DNA of 64,000 nt from NCBI RefSeq assembly GCF_023078275.1, contig NC_062998.1, positions 19,233,916-19,297,915 of the forward strand. The letters are read 5' to 3'. This stretch comes from Leguminivora glycinivorella. Lineage: Eukaryota > Arthropoda > Insecta > Lepidoptera > Tortricidae. The notes beneath the pieces were generated by a model. It saw only the letters and a program-made list of their open reading frames with translations, had not been told where the DNA came from and searched no databases. This document shows positions 54,611 to 63,464 of this stretch, piece by piece. Made by a program: the position numbers and the translations under genes. The first letter of the stretch is position 1. Each line of letters opens with the position of its first letter.

Positions 54611-57600
54611 GTGGGTTTTTTATAGTTATTAATATTACCTACCTATGGAGTTATCATTATCAAGCTCTGATCCGCATTACAGTTTTTTTTAGAAAGTAAT
54701 TGACAGTGTCAATACTATAATTAACACATTTTTTATTTACAAATTAAGCATACAAGAAATAATGTACCTACCTACTGGAAGAAAGACTATCAAGTTATAC
54801 ATTTACCATAATATATACATATTATATGTATGATGTTTACAAGCGTTACCTAAATGAAAGGTCTGTGGAATTAATCAATCAGAGCGAACCACGCGAAACT
54901 AATCAGGATTTCCAATTTTTATTTTTGGTCACCATGTTATTTACTGGTTTTCAGGGGTCACATTTGTTTAACTACTCATGAAACATGAGCATGGCGATTT
55001 TCAGGGGTCTCAAGGCACGAAAGTTTAACATATTTTGGCGATTTTCAGGGGTCTCAACTCAAGGCACGAAAGTTTAACATATTTTGCCGCCATACACTAT
55101 ACCTACATATTAACTGTAAACGTGAAACATATTAAATACCTATTTATCAATCAAAATCAATCCTTAAAAGTCAAATTTATCAGCCAGCGGGAGCAAACAA
55201 AGTCAACATGTTCAAGATATTTTTTTTATTATATGAGCCTCTTCCTCAGCACATTTCAGATGGATATAGTTTTAGTATTCTAATATATCTCTCTTTCTTA
55301 TCATCTGAAAGTCTGTTTGCCAGTCGGCAAAGGCCTCCTCCAGCCTCCTCCATTCGTTTCTGTCAAGTGCTACTCTGTTCCAGGTTACTCCGGCGACTAA
55401 GCGAATGTCATCATCCCATCTTTTTAGCTGTGAGCCAGCCTTCCGTTTCCCTTTCGTTTCGTTTTGTATCCAACCCCTTGGGTACCATTCAGTTATACTT
55501 TTACTCCATTTTTCGCCTCCTCTGACCAAATGACCAGCCCATTTCCATTTTAACCTTTTTATTTTTATTGAACTGTTACATCTTGTACTTTGGTTTTTGA
55601 TCTTATGGAGGAGTTTCTAGCACGGTCCGCTCTCCGGAGTCCAAGCATACTTCGTTCCATGGAATGTTGGCAACTTTCCAGTTTTGAAGTTAAGTGTCTT
55701 TTGAGTGGCCACGTTTGACTTCCATAGAATTAGGACGGGTAGTACACAGGTATTGAAGAGTTTGCCCTTGGTTGAGATGTCTCATCTCAAGATATTAGGC
55801 GTGATCTATTCATTACGTCGCGTCACAAAAAAATGAAGTTTTTAGACTCCATTATTGTTCCCTTTGTCACACTTTTGTACAGTCACCTGCGATAATTATC
55901 ACGAAAAGGTAATTTTTTTCTGCAGTTAACCCTAATGTGAGTGCGTTTTTACATTATCCGATCCGATATCGATGTAGGACCGATATCCCATACATTTAAG
56001 CCGCCATCTTTGATTTTTGCCTTTTAAATCCTTCCCACATCCGATATCGGATCGGATAATGTGAAAACGCACTAACATGTTATTGCAGGTGATTGTACGG
56101 TCGACTACAAAGAGATGTATACACTTTTTCACCTTATTGCATTGTAATAAGGTGAAAAAATGGATACATCTCTTTGTAGTCGACTGTACCTGCTATAATT
56201 ATTTAGCTGCAGGTTCTCAGTTACACACTTTTTATTCAAAATAATGTCTACTTATGTGTAAACCTTTAAATATGTATAAGACAGGTTTGGTAGGTAGGAT
56301 TTAGACAGCAGCAAACACTCTAAAATAAATATTTTTAATTTTTACCCTTCCCTTTTTTATGTGCAGCTGCTTCGGTTCTAACGGACATCCGGTCCATGAT
56401 TGACCTAGCAATTGGCACACCCGAGGTAAGTATATGGCACTAAGTTAAGTAGGTAGATCGCTCAATGCACGTCTAGTTAAAAGTTAAAGTTACCGAATGA
56501 GAAACTGTAAAATAAACTTACTCTATATAGTAACTACTCTCATCTTATTAAATACTTACTTATACCCTTCTCGGGCAGCGTAATGGCTAATGACTTACGA
56601 ATGAAACATTATTTTCCGTCAACTTTCGAGACCAGGTAGTAGTCAAATTTAATGGATAATTAAAACCGTGTTCAAATACGGTGGTGCATAATAAGGTGGT
56701 TGGAATCAATTAAATTATTGGTTTTGTAAGTATTTGATATGACAGTACTTCGTCAGTTTTGGACCGATTTTTATTTTGACTTGCATCATAACATAATACA
56801 TATAACAGACATCGTGTGTTTTTTCGATTCACGATTTCGTGTGTAATAGAGTGATCGTTAATAACTGTTTAAAAGTTGTCGGCCCTTAAAATTGAAAACC
56901 CCTTACTTGAAATGCACGTGTTAATTTGACAGTGACAGCAGTTTGTTTACGTTTATTCCGTTCAATTCGAAATGGCATTTTATAGTAAACTGTCGTGGAC
57001 ATCCTCCCGCCTCATGGTAAACTGTCGTGGACAAATCTCTGGGCAAACTGACGAGATGTAACATTTAGGTCGGCGTGGTGGACTTCTGCATGCTGCACAC
57101 GGTGCTGCACTGCCTGGCGCAGCAGATTAACGCGCTGGACAGACCGGTGGAGCTGCTGGGCGGCGCCGCGCCGCAGGCCGTGCCCGCCGCCGGCAAGGAC
57201 ACGCAAACCGTCGCCATCACCGAGTACATCGTCGAGACCGACGCCACCACGGTATTTGATTAGCTCATTCATGTAGCCTTAGACATCTGCCATATCATCT
57301 GACTGTGTGCTGAGGTAAGCATGGTCGCGCGATAAATGTTAAAACATCAGGGGCCCAATTCTCGACGCTATAAGTTACAATTTACAAGTGGTTGTCAATT
57401 GATGTCTAATAAATGACAAGTTGGAAAGAGACTTCCGCTTGTAACTTGTAACTTTCAGTTTTGAGAAACGGGCCCCAGTATCGCACTATTTGTAAGTTCG
57501 ATAGGGTCGGCCTGACGTTTTATCATTTATCGCGCGTTCATGCTTGCCTGCTTGGAGAAGATATTTTTATTGATGTTAAGAGCCTGTAGGATCTACAATG

Positions 57601-60600
57601 AAACTATGTAAAGTGTAGACACATAATTCTCATGTATAAGACCTGAAAGTACAAACGATTCTGAGTAAAATGAGCCCAATAAGTAAGTAAATATTTTGAA
57701 GACATTAGTGGAATGTACCTACACTTTTTCTGCATAAGGCTCATTTATCTACAAATTTGAAACCCGTCTTCGTACTCGGCTAATCTCACTAGCTTACTAC
57801 TAGCTATTAGTTATCTGTGATTTATTGATTTATTAATTATTTCCACTATATTTCAGCCCATGAAATCTAAGGCAGTAAAACCACCACCACGTAAGTTTTT
57901 TTTTAATTTATAGAGCAATGGGACATTCACTTTCTCAGTGTCCTCGAGTTTGGGCTTGGATTGGATTTGTATGGATGATGTGGCGGAACTCTACGAATAC
58001 ATTAAGACTACCTGCATCCGATCATTCTAATAATTATAACAAGAGTACAATCATTACAATAGGTGTTTTATTTAATCATGTTCTAAACATGTTCTAAGAT
58101 CCGCTCTCTGTAACTACATCGGTTTCATTTCAGTTACTTGTTAAAAGAGTTAAATTGCTGACATTGAATTTATTTATTTTTCTTCCACAGCCCCTGTCGA
58201 GCCTACACTTTTAGTAGGTAAATAAAATAAAATACTAATTATAAAACGTACTTAGACTCGACTTATTTATATTGACTTGAGGAGTGAGACTCATTATTTA
58301 ATTACGAAAATATAGACCCCGAAATAGTACATAATGATACTAGTGCGAAAAAAGGAAGTTCGAAACGAGTGGCGATAAATTAAAACACGACCGAAGGAAG
58401 TGTTTTAAATCGACACGAGTTACGAATTTCCTTTTCGCACGTGAATCGTACGACGTTTTTCAGTACAGATGGCCCTCCGAAGTTTCGACCTGACATATAA
58501 TGAACCACTTCTCGCACTAGTGCGTAAAAAACACCATCTGTACTGAAAATACAATTTAATGTCTGAAAACTTGGACTTTGAGCAGAAAAGGAAAAGAACT
58601 TGCGAAACACGAAAAGAAAAAGCACCTGAAAAGGATGCACGGTGCAACAAAAAGAACTTTTTTATACCCTTGTTCTTAAATAAATCAAATTCTTTTTCAG
58701 TGGAACGTGTCAAAAAGGATTCCGGTGAGTATTATTCTCCTTCCATAATTAGGTTTACAGTACACCGACTGGTAAAGTTTTTAAGTATTTTATTCTCCGA
58801 AAACGAATGAGAAGGTTTCATTTTATTCACAAAATAAGTAATAAGGAACTTTGTTGCGACCCAGAAAGACAAACAACCGGATAACGGAGATGCTCTGTAC
58901 TGCTTTCGCTCGGTTCAACGAAATTAAATTTACGACATCAAATGTGTCGCAAGTAATACGTAGGTATGTTTAAAATGTATACTGTGTTTAGATTAGTACT
59001 TATTATATTTATCACAAATTGTATACCTACATTACCTGTCAATTCGTGTAATCGATGAATGGGGTCTTGATGGCTAGATGACAGAGCGGTGGAGTATCGA
59101 TCCAGAGGTCGTCTCGGCAAGATTCACGCAAGGCAGTAATTTTCTACATTTAAAAATTAAAATTTTGTAAAAACCCCCGACTGCAACATAGTGGACCGAT
59201 TTTCATGAAACATGGCTAAGAACACTTCCGACTAACTCAGCTTTCAGACAAAAAAACTAAATCTAAATCGCTTCATCCGTTCGGGAGCTACGATGCCACA
59301 GACAGACACACAGATAAACAAACAGACAGACAGATAGACAGACAGACGGACAGACAGACAGACACGTCAAACTTATAACACCCCTTCGTTTTTGCGTCGG
59401 GGGTTAAAAACATTTTTGGTCACATATTACTTAATTAATCAATTTTGATATACAGCACCCTTATCCTCTACGGAGGGATCCGGGCTGAAAGCGAGACCCG
59501 ACAAACCAGGAGCCGGCAAAACCGGTGGCGCTGGCAAGGTTGGTTCGGAGGGCCAAGAGGAAGGCATGCCCGAAGAGGAAGGAGCTCATGAAGAAGCCGT
59601 GATGGGGGAGGAAGGCAAACACACGGAGCCCCGCCAGATGACGTCATCGGAGAAACTATCTCTGGTGACTTTGAGCAAGTTTAACCTGCTCGAGAGCGCT
59701 GTTCAGGACCTCAAGGATCGTGTTTATGGTAGTATGCCAAAGAACGAGCAGATATTAGAGGAAGTCAGGTTTGTATCGTTTTATCATGAATGTGAACTAA
59801 TACCTACACTGATCAGCCCCGAATAATATATTTCGCGATAAACTTTATCGGCTATTATATACTTACCTAGTTTGAACATTCACAGTGGTATTTTTTTTGT
59901 TACACACGTGCAGTACGTTTTACCACAGAATATATAGTAGTACAAGTGTTTTAACTTACCAATTAAGTACCTAGGTAAGTAGGTACTTTTACCTATCACA
60001 TTAAATGCGGTGCGATCTCTCTTCGTCGAAGTTTCTCACTACATTAAATATAAGCGATATAGGGCATATAATTAGGTATAAAATTTTAAACTATGCTCAA
60101 AAGCAAAAAAATACAATAGCTATTCTTCTTCTTAGAATTAAACACTTAACAAGTTGTACACTTTTGCCCTTTTTGCGCAGATCTCAAACAAACATGAAGG
60201 CAATTACTGACATGTGGACGAATTTGAACGTATCGTCTCGACTGGAAGCTGCTGAGACGGGTCTTGCCAAGCTTAGCTCTCTGGTGGAAGACCTGATAAG
60301 GGAAGGCGGTCCGAGACCGGGGGGAATAGGGTAAGAGATTTGAATTTTTGATTGTATTGAAGTTTGTATGATAGGACTTTTACGTCTATGACAGCCACAC
60401 TCTGCAACGTGGAACAGATCAAGCTTAGTTATTAACACCCTTATTCATAAAGCACAACGTCAACAAGCTGCAGTTAGCGACCTAATATTAGATAAGGCTA
60501 TCTAAACAAATATAATAAACTTTAGCGTAAAACATCTAAGGTGCATTAGGGTAATTCCGAAAGTCGTCTAATTATGAAAGTCGCATAAAAATCACCATTA

Positions 60601-62567
60601 TTTCCATATCTCAAGATTCCCCTTTCGGAATTATCCGAGCATTTTTGTCATTCGGAATTACCCTAATGCACCTTACCTAGTTTATAAGTAAAAATTGCAG
60701 TAGCAAAGTATACCGTATATACAAAAGCCATTTGAGAAATTTGCTGGTTTCTTAGGATTTTAAGGTTTCGCTAGTCAATATTTTCAATGTAAGTACCTGG
60801 GAATCATAATTATGGTATTATAACCTACGCTTGCCTACAGTCACCAGGGTGGCTAGCCGAATGGCACAATCGCTCACGAAACGCTCACAAAACGAAGCGC
60901 TAGTAGATATCTATCTCTATCGCGCTTGCGTATTGGCGCGACAGAGCCAGCGGCGTATCGCTTTCGTTTGGCGTCGGAGAAATGCCATTCGGCTACGGGG
61001 CCAGCAATAACATGTTACGCTTCGAATGCTTTAAGAGCGTTTCCCATATTTTTGAAGCCTTCGAAGAGTATAAGCATGTTACTATATAATAAGTATTTCT
61101 GGTGACTGTACATCACAGACCAACCCCTATAGACATCTATTACAAGACGACTCGCGGTGGCCAGCCTTCCTAGTATTTGCACTGATATAAGCGCGGGCGC
61201 TCGCCGTGCCCGATCAGTATCGACCAAGTAACAGACCCGAAAGCAGCGCGTGTTTTTCGCACAAAAAAATTGGAAAAGGGTATTTTGATGCCTTAAAGAT
61301 GTCCACCTGTAGTGTGAAATGGTGTGGAAAGGTAACAAGAAGCTCAAATTTAAAAACAGACGGCATTACATTCCACAAATAAGTCATATTTATAATTTAT
61401 TCAGAGCCGGCATAGGTCAACTTACATTGGCCACTTACGCGTCAGTAGAGGGACAGTCATACTTCTGTCCCTTTTCATCTGGCGCGACTGCCCGCCGTCC
61501 TTGAAACGGCCAATCACAGCGCGCTTAACACATTCCCCGCCCGCTCCTCGCACCCCAAACACTGGTGACTCGTATCGCGAACCAAATATACAAGACTGCC
61601 ACTCTATAGGAGGTTCTCTGTGCTGTACATACAGGACTTAAGAATGCACAAATCACCTGATACGCTATAAATGTAGATCGTGTAACTCTTATTTAACGAT
61701 GACTGATTGTATAAATTGTATTCCTTTTTATTCCAGTACGGCGGCAGGAACGGCTCTGGGAACGGCGACAGCCGGCGCCGGCGGCGGCGGCGGCGGCAGC
61801 GGCGCAGGGTCAGCGCCGGCGACGCTCGCTACCCCCTCGCAAACTGACCAGTCAGTCATATTTCTTTAAATGTGTCTACATAACAGGCTGGCCACTACAT
61901 TCCGAAGTATTTTCATAAGTAAAATCAGGGAAACATGTCTTCCTTTTAAATGTTTAAGGTTTTGAGAGTTTTGATGTTTTGATTGGGTCAATATAAGTCT
62001 AGGATCCTTGGGGCCCAATTTTTTAAACGTCTTACGAATCGATCACGAATAATGTCATCACTGTCATCAGTGAAGCAGATTCTTGAAAAATCGACGAACT
62101 TGGAAGTTGTTTTTACCCTCGAATGCAAGTTTACAAATAATCTATTAGCTGGCACGCTTGTCAATATTATATAAGTGTACATACCTACCAATATTCATTT
62201 GATTATGCCGGTCTAGTCTTAAGTGGTGCTAAATGGTTTTGATAGTTTCCTTTTTAGGGTTCCGTACCAAAATGGTAACAAAAGAATCTTTATGAGGCGA
62301 CTCTGTCCGTCTGTCTGTTTGTCACATTACTAAATATCTCGAGAACTAGTTTATGCTATCGCTTTGTTTGACATTTGAACAGAATGCAAGAAGGGCAAGT
62401 TGGGCAAGGCGGACAATCAGTTTCTGCCCGGCAGTGGGAAGCCCTGGCGGCGGAGACGGCTCAGGACCGGGACATGATGCGGCACCAGCTGGCTCGCCTG
62501 CGCGCCGACATCGACCTCTTGAACAAGACCTTCTATGACGCGATGCAGAGCCTTCAAAGCAATTTAG
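54604..62567 (+). CDS. QRICH2/C16orf96-like (DUF4795-family) protein, 3' partial, ten-exon model
   Basis: Exons at 54604-54610 (tentative), 56367-56425, 57069-57251, 57857-57890, 58191-58217, 58701-58724, 59456-59768, 60181-60330, 61737-61850 and 62383-62567 join in one open frame of 365 codons plus one base, with AG acceptors and GT donors throughout. The N-terminal part (SMIDLAIGTPE, then VGVVDFCMLHTVLHCLAQQI) resembles the start of the vertebrate QRICH2/C16orf96 family, which carries the DUF4795 coiled-coil region; QRICH2 is linked to sperm flagellum structure. The middle is Pro/Lys-rich (about residues 84-112), then acidic and Gly-rich, then helical (LSLVTLSKFNLLESAV; WEALAAETAQDRDMMRHQLA), then Gly/Ala-rich. 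No membrane segment or signal peptide is visible. The last donor at 62568 leaves phase 1 and no further exon was recognised, so the 3' part, including most of any DUF4795 domain, lies outside. Family assignment is from recognition only; gene reality is well supported by phase consistency. Confidence 0.75.
54990..55083 (+). repeat. Two-unit tandem repeat, about 47 bp
   Basis: GGCGATTTTCAGGGGTCTCA then GGCACGAAAGTTTAACATAT appears twice, the second with an extra ACTCA; a third partial TTTTCAGGGGTC is at 54948. Confidence 0.8.
55240..55800 (-). pseudogene. RTE-type LINE reverse-transcriptase C-terminal fragment
   Basis: On the minus strand 55529-55272 reads WSKSITEWYPRGWIQNETKG, LKRWDDDIRLVAGVTWNRVA and LDRNEWRRLEEAFADWQTDF, the RTE C-terminal signature. 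Upstream (to about 55800), in broken frames, come FNTCVLPVLI and QTWPLKRHLTSKLESCQ followed by HSMERSMLGLRR. The fragment lies antisense in the presumed first intron of the QRICH2-like gene. Confidence 0.7.
55878..56097. mobile_element. MITE Q (TACAGTCACCTGCGATAA ends), hosting MITE R
   Basis: TACAGTCACCTGCGATAA (55878) and TTATTGCAGGTGATTGTA (56080-56097) are inverted ends. Most of its body is the inserted element R. Confidence 0.65.
55940..56073. mobile_element. MITE R (AGTGCGTTTT ends) nested in Q
   Basis: AGTGCGTTTTTACATTATCC, GATCCGATATCG and CGATATCGGATCGGATAATG, GTGAAAACGCACT are inverted arms; core GCCGCCATCTTTGATTTTTG. Other copies: 39170-39305, and one end near 6900-6950. Confidence 0.75.
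56096..56188. mobile_element. Hairpin MITE family M, copy 2
   Basis: TACGGTCGACTACAAAGAGA...CTCTTTGTAGTCGACTGTA; same family as 17333-17419, opposite orientation. It abuts MITE Q and shares its terminal TA. Confidence 0.75.
56367..56425 (+). CDS. QRICH2-like gene, exon 2
   Basis: A pyrimidine-rich tract and GTGCAG precede the exon; GTAAGT follows it. In the frame that joins the next exon it reads ASVLTDIRSMIDLAIGTPE. The segment MIDLAIGTPE is the most family-like motif of the gene. The exon enters in phase 1 and leaves at a codon boundary. The intron before it contains RTE LINE debris and a nested MITE stack. Confidence 0.75.
56596..56977 (+). repeat. Repeat family V, copy 2 (intron 2)
   Basis: About 370 bp matching 50596-50965 in the same orientation. 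It ends 90 bp before exon 3. Just after it GGTAAACTGTCGTGGACA (about 57015) repeats AGTAAACTGTCGTGGACA (about 56983). Confidence 0.7.
57069..57251 (+). CDS. QRICH2-like gene, exon 3
   Basis: A 61-codon exon, phase 0 to 0, between ACATTTAG and GTATTT. It starts VGVVDFCMLHTVLHCLAQQI, a predicted helix continuous with exon 2, and ends ITEYIVETDATT. It is much more GC-rich than its surroundings, with G/C third positions, as expected for a conserved exon in this AT-rich region. It follows directly on a repeat of family V (56596-56977). Confidence 0.85.
57316..57552. mobile_element. GCATGGTCGCG-type MITE interrupted by a GGGCCC MITE
   Basis: Left part AGCATGGTCGCGCGATAAAT...AAAACATCAG, right part TATCGCACTATTTGTAAG...GGCCTGACGTTTTATCATTT...CATGCTTGCCTGC. 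Same family as 6347-6445 and 13761-13832. Confidence 0.65.
57351..57475. mobile_element. GGGCCC-ended MITE with CAG duplication
   Basis: Ends GGGCCCAATTCTC and GAGAAACGGGCCC are inverted; TAAGTTACAATTTACAAG and CTTGTAACTTGTAAC continue the pairing. CAG flanks it at 57348-57350 and 57476-57478. A 125-bp non-coding element. Confidence 0.8.
57857..57890 (+). CDS. QRICH2-like gene, exon 4 (34 nt)
   Basis: TATTTCAG precedes and GTAAGT follows. It encodes PMKSKAVKPPP plus one base, entering in phase 0 and leaving in phase 1, and opens the proline-rich linker. Short, but both splice sites are strong and its phase is needed by the following exons. Confidence 0.65.
58191..58217 (+). CDS. QRICH2-like gene, 27-nt microexon 5
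   Basis: TTCTTCCACAG precedes; GTAAAT follows. It completes a Pro codon and reads PPVEPTLLV, leaving one base. Length is a multiple of three and both sides are phase 1, so it can be included or skipped without changing the frame. Confidence 0.55.
58325..58555 (+). repeat. Repeat family X, copy 3 (intron 5)
   Basis: The most complete copy; AAGGAAGTTCGAAACGAGTG to CTAGTGCGTAAAAAACACCA, TCTGTACTGAAAA. It preserves the empty target of family F copy 2. Confidence 0.7.
58701..58724 (+). CDS. QRICH2-like gene, 24-nt microexon 6
   Basis: A strong acceptor (TTCTTTTTCAG) and donor (GTGAGT) enclose 24 nt. Joined to the base left by exon 5 it reads VERVKKDS plus one base. It is symmetric (phase 1/1), so like microexon 5 it could be a cassette exon. 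Confidence 0.6.
59166..59410. mobile_element. TIR repeat with GACA microsatellite (intron 6)
   Basis: TAAAAACCCCCGACTGCAA and TTGCGTCGGGGGTTAAAAA are inverted ends. CTTCATCCGTTCGGGAGCTA and ACAGACAGACAGA runs are typical of this lepidopteran repeat. It ends 45 bp before exon 7. Confidence 0.75.
59456..59768 (+). CDS. QRICH2-like gene, exon 7
   Basis: The longest exon (313 nt) lies between ATATACAG and GTTTGT. The first half is low complexity (KPGAGKTGGAGKVGSEGQEE, then a Glu-rich run). The second half, LSLVTLSKFNLLESAVQDL followed by KDRVYGSMPKNEQILEEV, looks like a coiled-coil helix. Codon use is GC-rich relative to the flanks. The preceding intron carries a TIR repeat with GACA microsatellite (59166-59410). 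Confidence 0.85.
60181..60330 (+). CDS. QRICH2-like gene, exon 8
   Basis: Preceded by CCCTTTTTGCGCAG and followed by GTAAGA. It reads SQTNMKAITDMWTNLNVSSR, then a helical LEAAETGLAKLSSLVEDLI and a Gly/Pro-rich end. Phase is 2 in and 2 out. Heptad-like spacing of Leu/Ile supports a coiled-coil role, which fits the family. Confidence 0.85.
60537..60675. mobile_element. MITE with TAAGGTGCATTAGGG ends (intron 8)
   Basis: TAAGGTGCATTAGGGTAATT CCGAA and TTCGGAATTACCCTAATGCA CCTTA are inverted; a second CGGAATTA near 60630 faces inwards. Confidence 0.8.
60850..61003. mobile_element. CWG-duplicating MITE family S, copy C (intron 8)
   Basis: GGTGGCTAGCCGAATGGCA to TGCCATTCGGCTACGGGGC with CAG on both sides. 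It differs from copy A (10525-10678) by about one base, which suggests recent activity. Confidence 0.8.
61115..61298 (+). promoter_or_regulatory. Promoter and leader of a THAP-exon family (copy 2, intron 8)
   Basis: TATAAG at 61186 and TCAGT at 61214-61218 (28 bp apart) correspond to TATAAAAG/TCAGT in copy 1. GACGACTCGCGGTGGCCAG and GATCAGTATCGACCAAGTAA are the shared blocks. It sits in sense orientation within the QRICH2-like gene. Confidence 0.5.
61299..61378 (+). pseudogene. THAP-domain first exon (copy 2)
   Basis: ATG at 61299 opens MSTCSVKWCGKVTRSSNLKT then DGITFH. C4 and C9 are the first two zinc ligands of a THAP (C2CH) finger, and GITFH is its usual continuation. After CACAA the text ATAAGTC suggests a lost GT donor. 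No second exon with the remaining Cys and His was found within the intron, so this is probably a relic of a THAP-bearing repeat (P-element-like or a multicopy gene), not a functional gene. Confidence 0.5.
61737..61850 (+). CDS. QRICH2-like gene, exon 9 (Gly/Ala-rich linker)
   Basis: TTTTTATTCCAG precedes; GTCAGT follows. The 114-nt exon encodes a flexible linker with a Gly run (AGAGGGGGGSGAGSAPATL) ending TPSQTDQ. The repeated GGC codons make it a likely site of length polymorphism. Phase 2 in and out, so it is also symmetric. Confidence 0.7.
62255..62345 (+). repeat. GGGTTCCGTACC family fragment (intron 9)
   Basis: TTAGGGTTCCGTACCAAAAT, GGCGACTCTGTCCGTCTGTC resemble the start of the 46064 element. 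It ends about 38 bp before exon 10. Confidence 0.5.
62383..62567 (+). CDS. QRICH2-like gene, exon 10 (last in window)
   Basis: Acceptor TTTGAACAG, donor GTGCGT. The 185-nt exon reads QMQEGQVGQGGQSVSARQWE, then helical ALAAETAQDRDMMRHQLARL and DIDLLNKTFYDAMQSLQSNL. The second part is a strong coiled-coil candidate. It leaves phase 1; the next exon is presumably past the right edge. Confidence 0.85.
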
Positions 62568-63345
62568 GTGCGTACGTGCGTACAGGGTTTCACGTTCAGT
62601 AGAGTTCAAGTCAAATGAAGACCAATAATAGTTAGGCCGATTATCCACTATCGTATGTATGCTTATCATAGAAATATGATCAATAGGCAACATATGCCGT
62701 CCTTTTTCTTCACGTGGGAGAAAAAAGGAGGCATACAGACCTATGATCATATTGACGTGGACTTTCGGCCTCAAGCCTACCCTTTCATAATGGTTTCTGC
62801 TGTTGACGTACTGTCACTGAAAATACATATACGGGTAGGTCGGTACCTATGTCCTTTCTGCGGCAGTAGTTCGGCTGTCGAGTGATGTCGACGTAGTGTC
62901 AGCGAATGGGCAATATTTTGAAAGAAGAGTCTGCTAAGTGGATCATGTGTAGATGTAGATAGTTGAGGTTCGCACCGTACAATTTTTTTTCGCAATCGTA
63001 TCGTCTTGTACCTACGCATTTGTCCGAAATCGTGCTCGTGAAACCAACAAAATGCGTACCTTATATTTGTCTTATTAAAGCCCATGTCTTGTTTGTTATA
63101 AGCAAATAAAAATATGATAGCATAATGAAGAAAAAATCACACAACAACAACGTCAACCAGCTACTCAAAGTTGTCTTACTCAGTTAAACACCGTTGCATA
63201 CAATACTTCTTCTACGACCATGCACTTACTTTTGAATAGTTTTCTAGAATAACTTTCGTAAAATTCGCACTGTTTCCTATAAGTATTTTGACTTGTCCTC
63301 TGCAATGTTTCTGCACTCACCCTGTCTCTCGCACTCCCCCGCGCC
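62568..63345. other. Intron 10, non-coding
   Basis: No further exon was recognised. A small imperfect inverted pair (AATATGATCAATAGGC; ACCTATGATCATATT) at 62673-62755 encloses TTTTTTCTCCCACGTG-like text and may be a short MITE. Confidence 0.4.
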
Positions 63346-63348
63346 GCC

Positions 63349-63461
63349 GCCCGCCCCCGGCCGGCGCCCCGCGGCCCGCTATATCCCTTAACGGCTACCT
63401 GACAATGCTGTAAGAGCTATATCGTATGCGTGGGTGCGCGGGGCGCCGGCCGGGGGCGGGC
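63349..63461. repeat. GC-rich hairpin, 25-bp perfect arms
   Basis: GCCCGCCCCCGGCCGGCGCC CCGCG (63349-63373) is the exact complement of 63437-63461, around a 63-bp AT-rich loop. Strikingly GC-rich for the region; probably a MITE. Confidence 0.85.
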
Positions 63462-63464
63462 ATC

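Noticed and set aside
62009..62175. GGGCCCAATTTTTTAAACG at 62010 as another GGGCCC-ended MITE
   Set aside because: No complementary end or CWG duplication could be found downstream.
62346..62774. 142-codon minus-strand frame
   Set aside because: Antisense shadow of exon 10 of the QRICH2-like gene; the sense frame has matching splice sites and phase.
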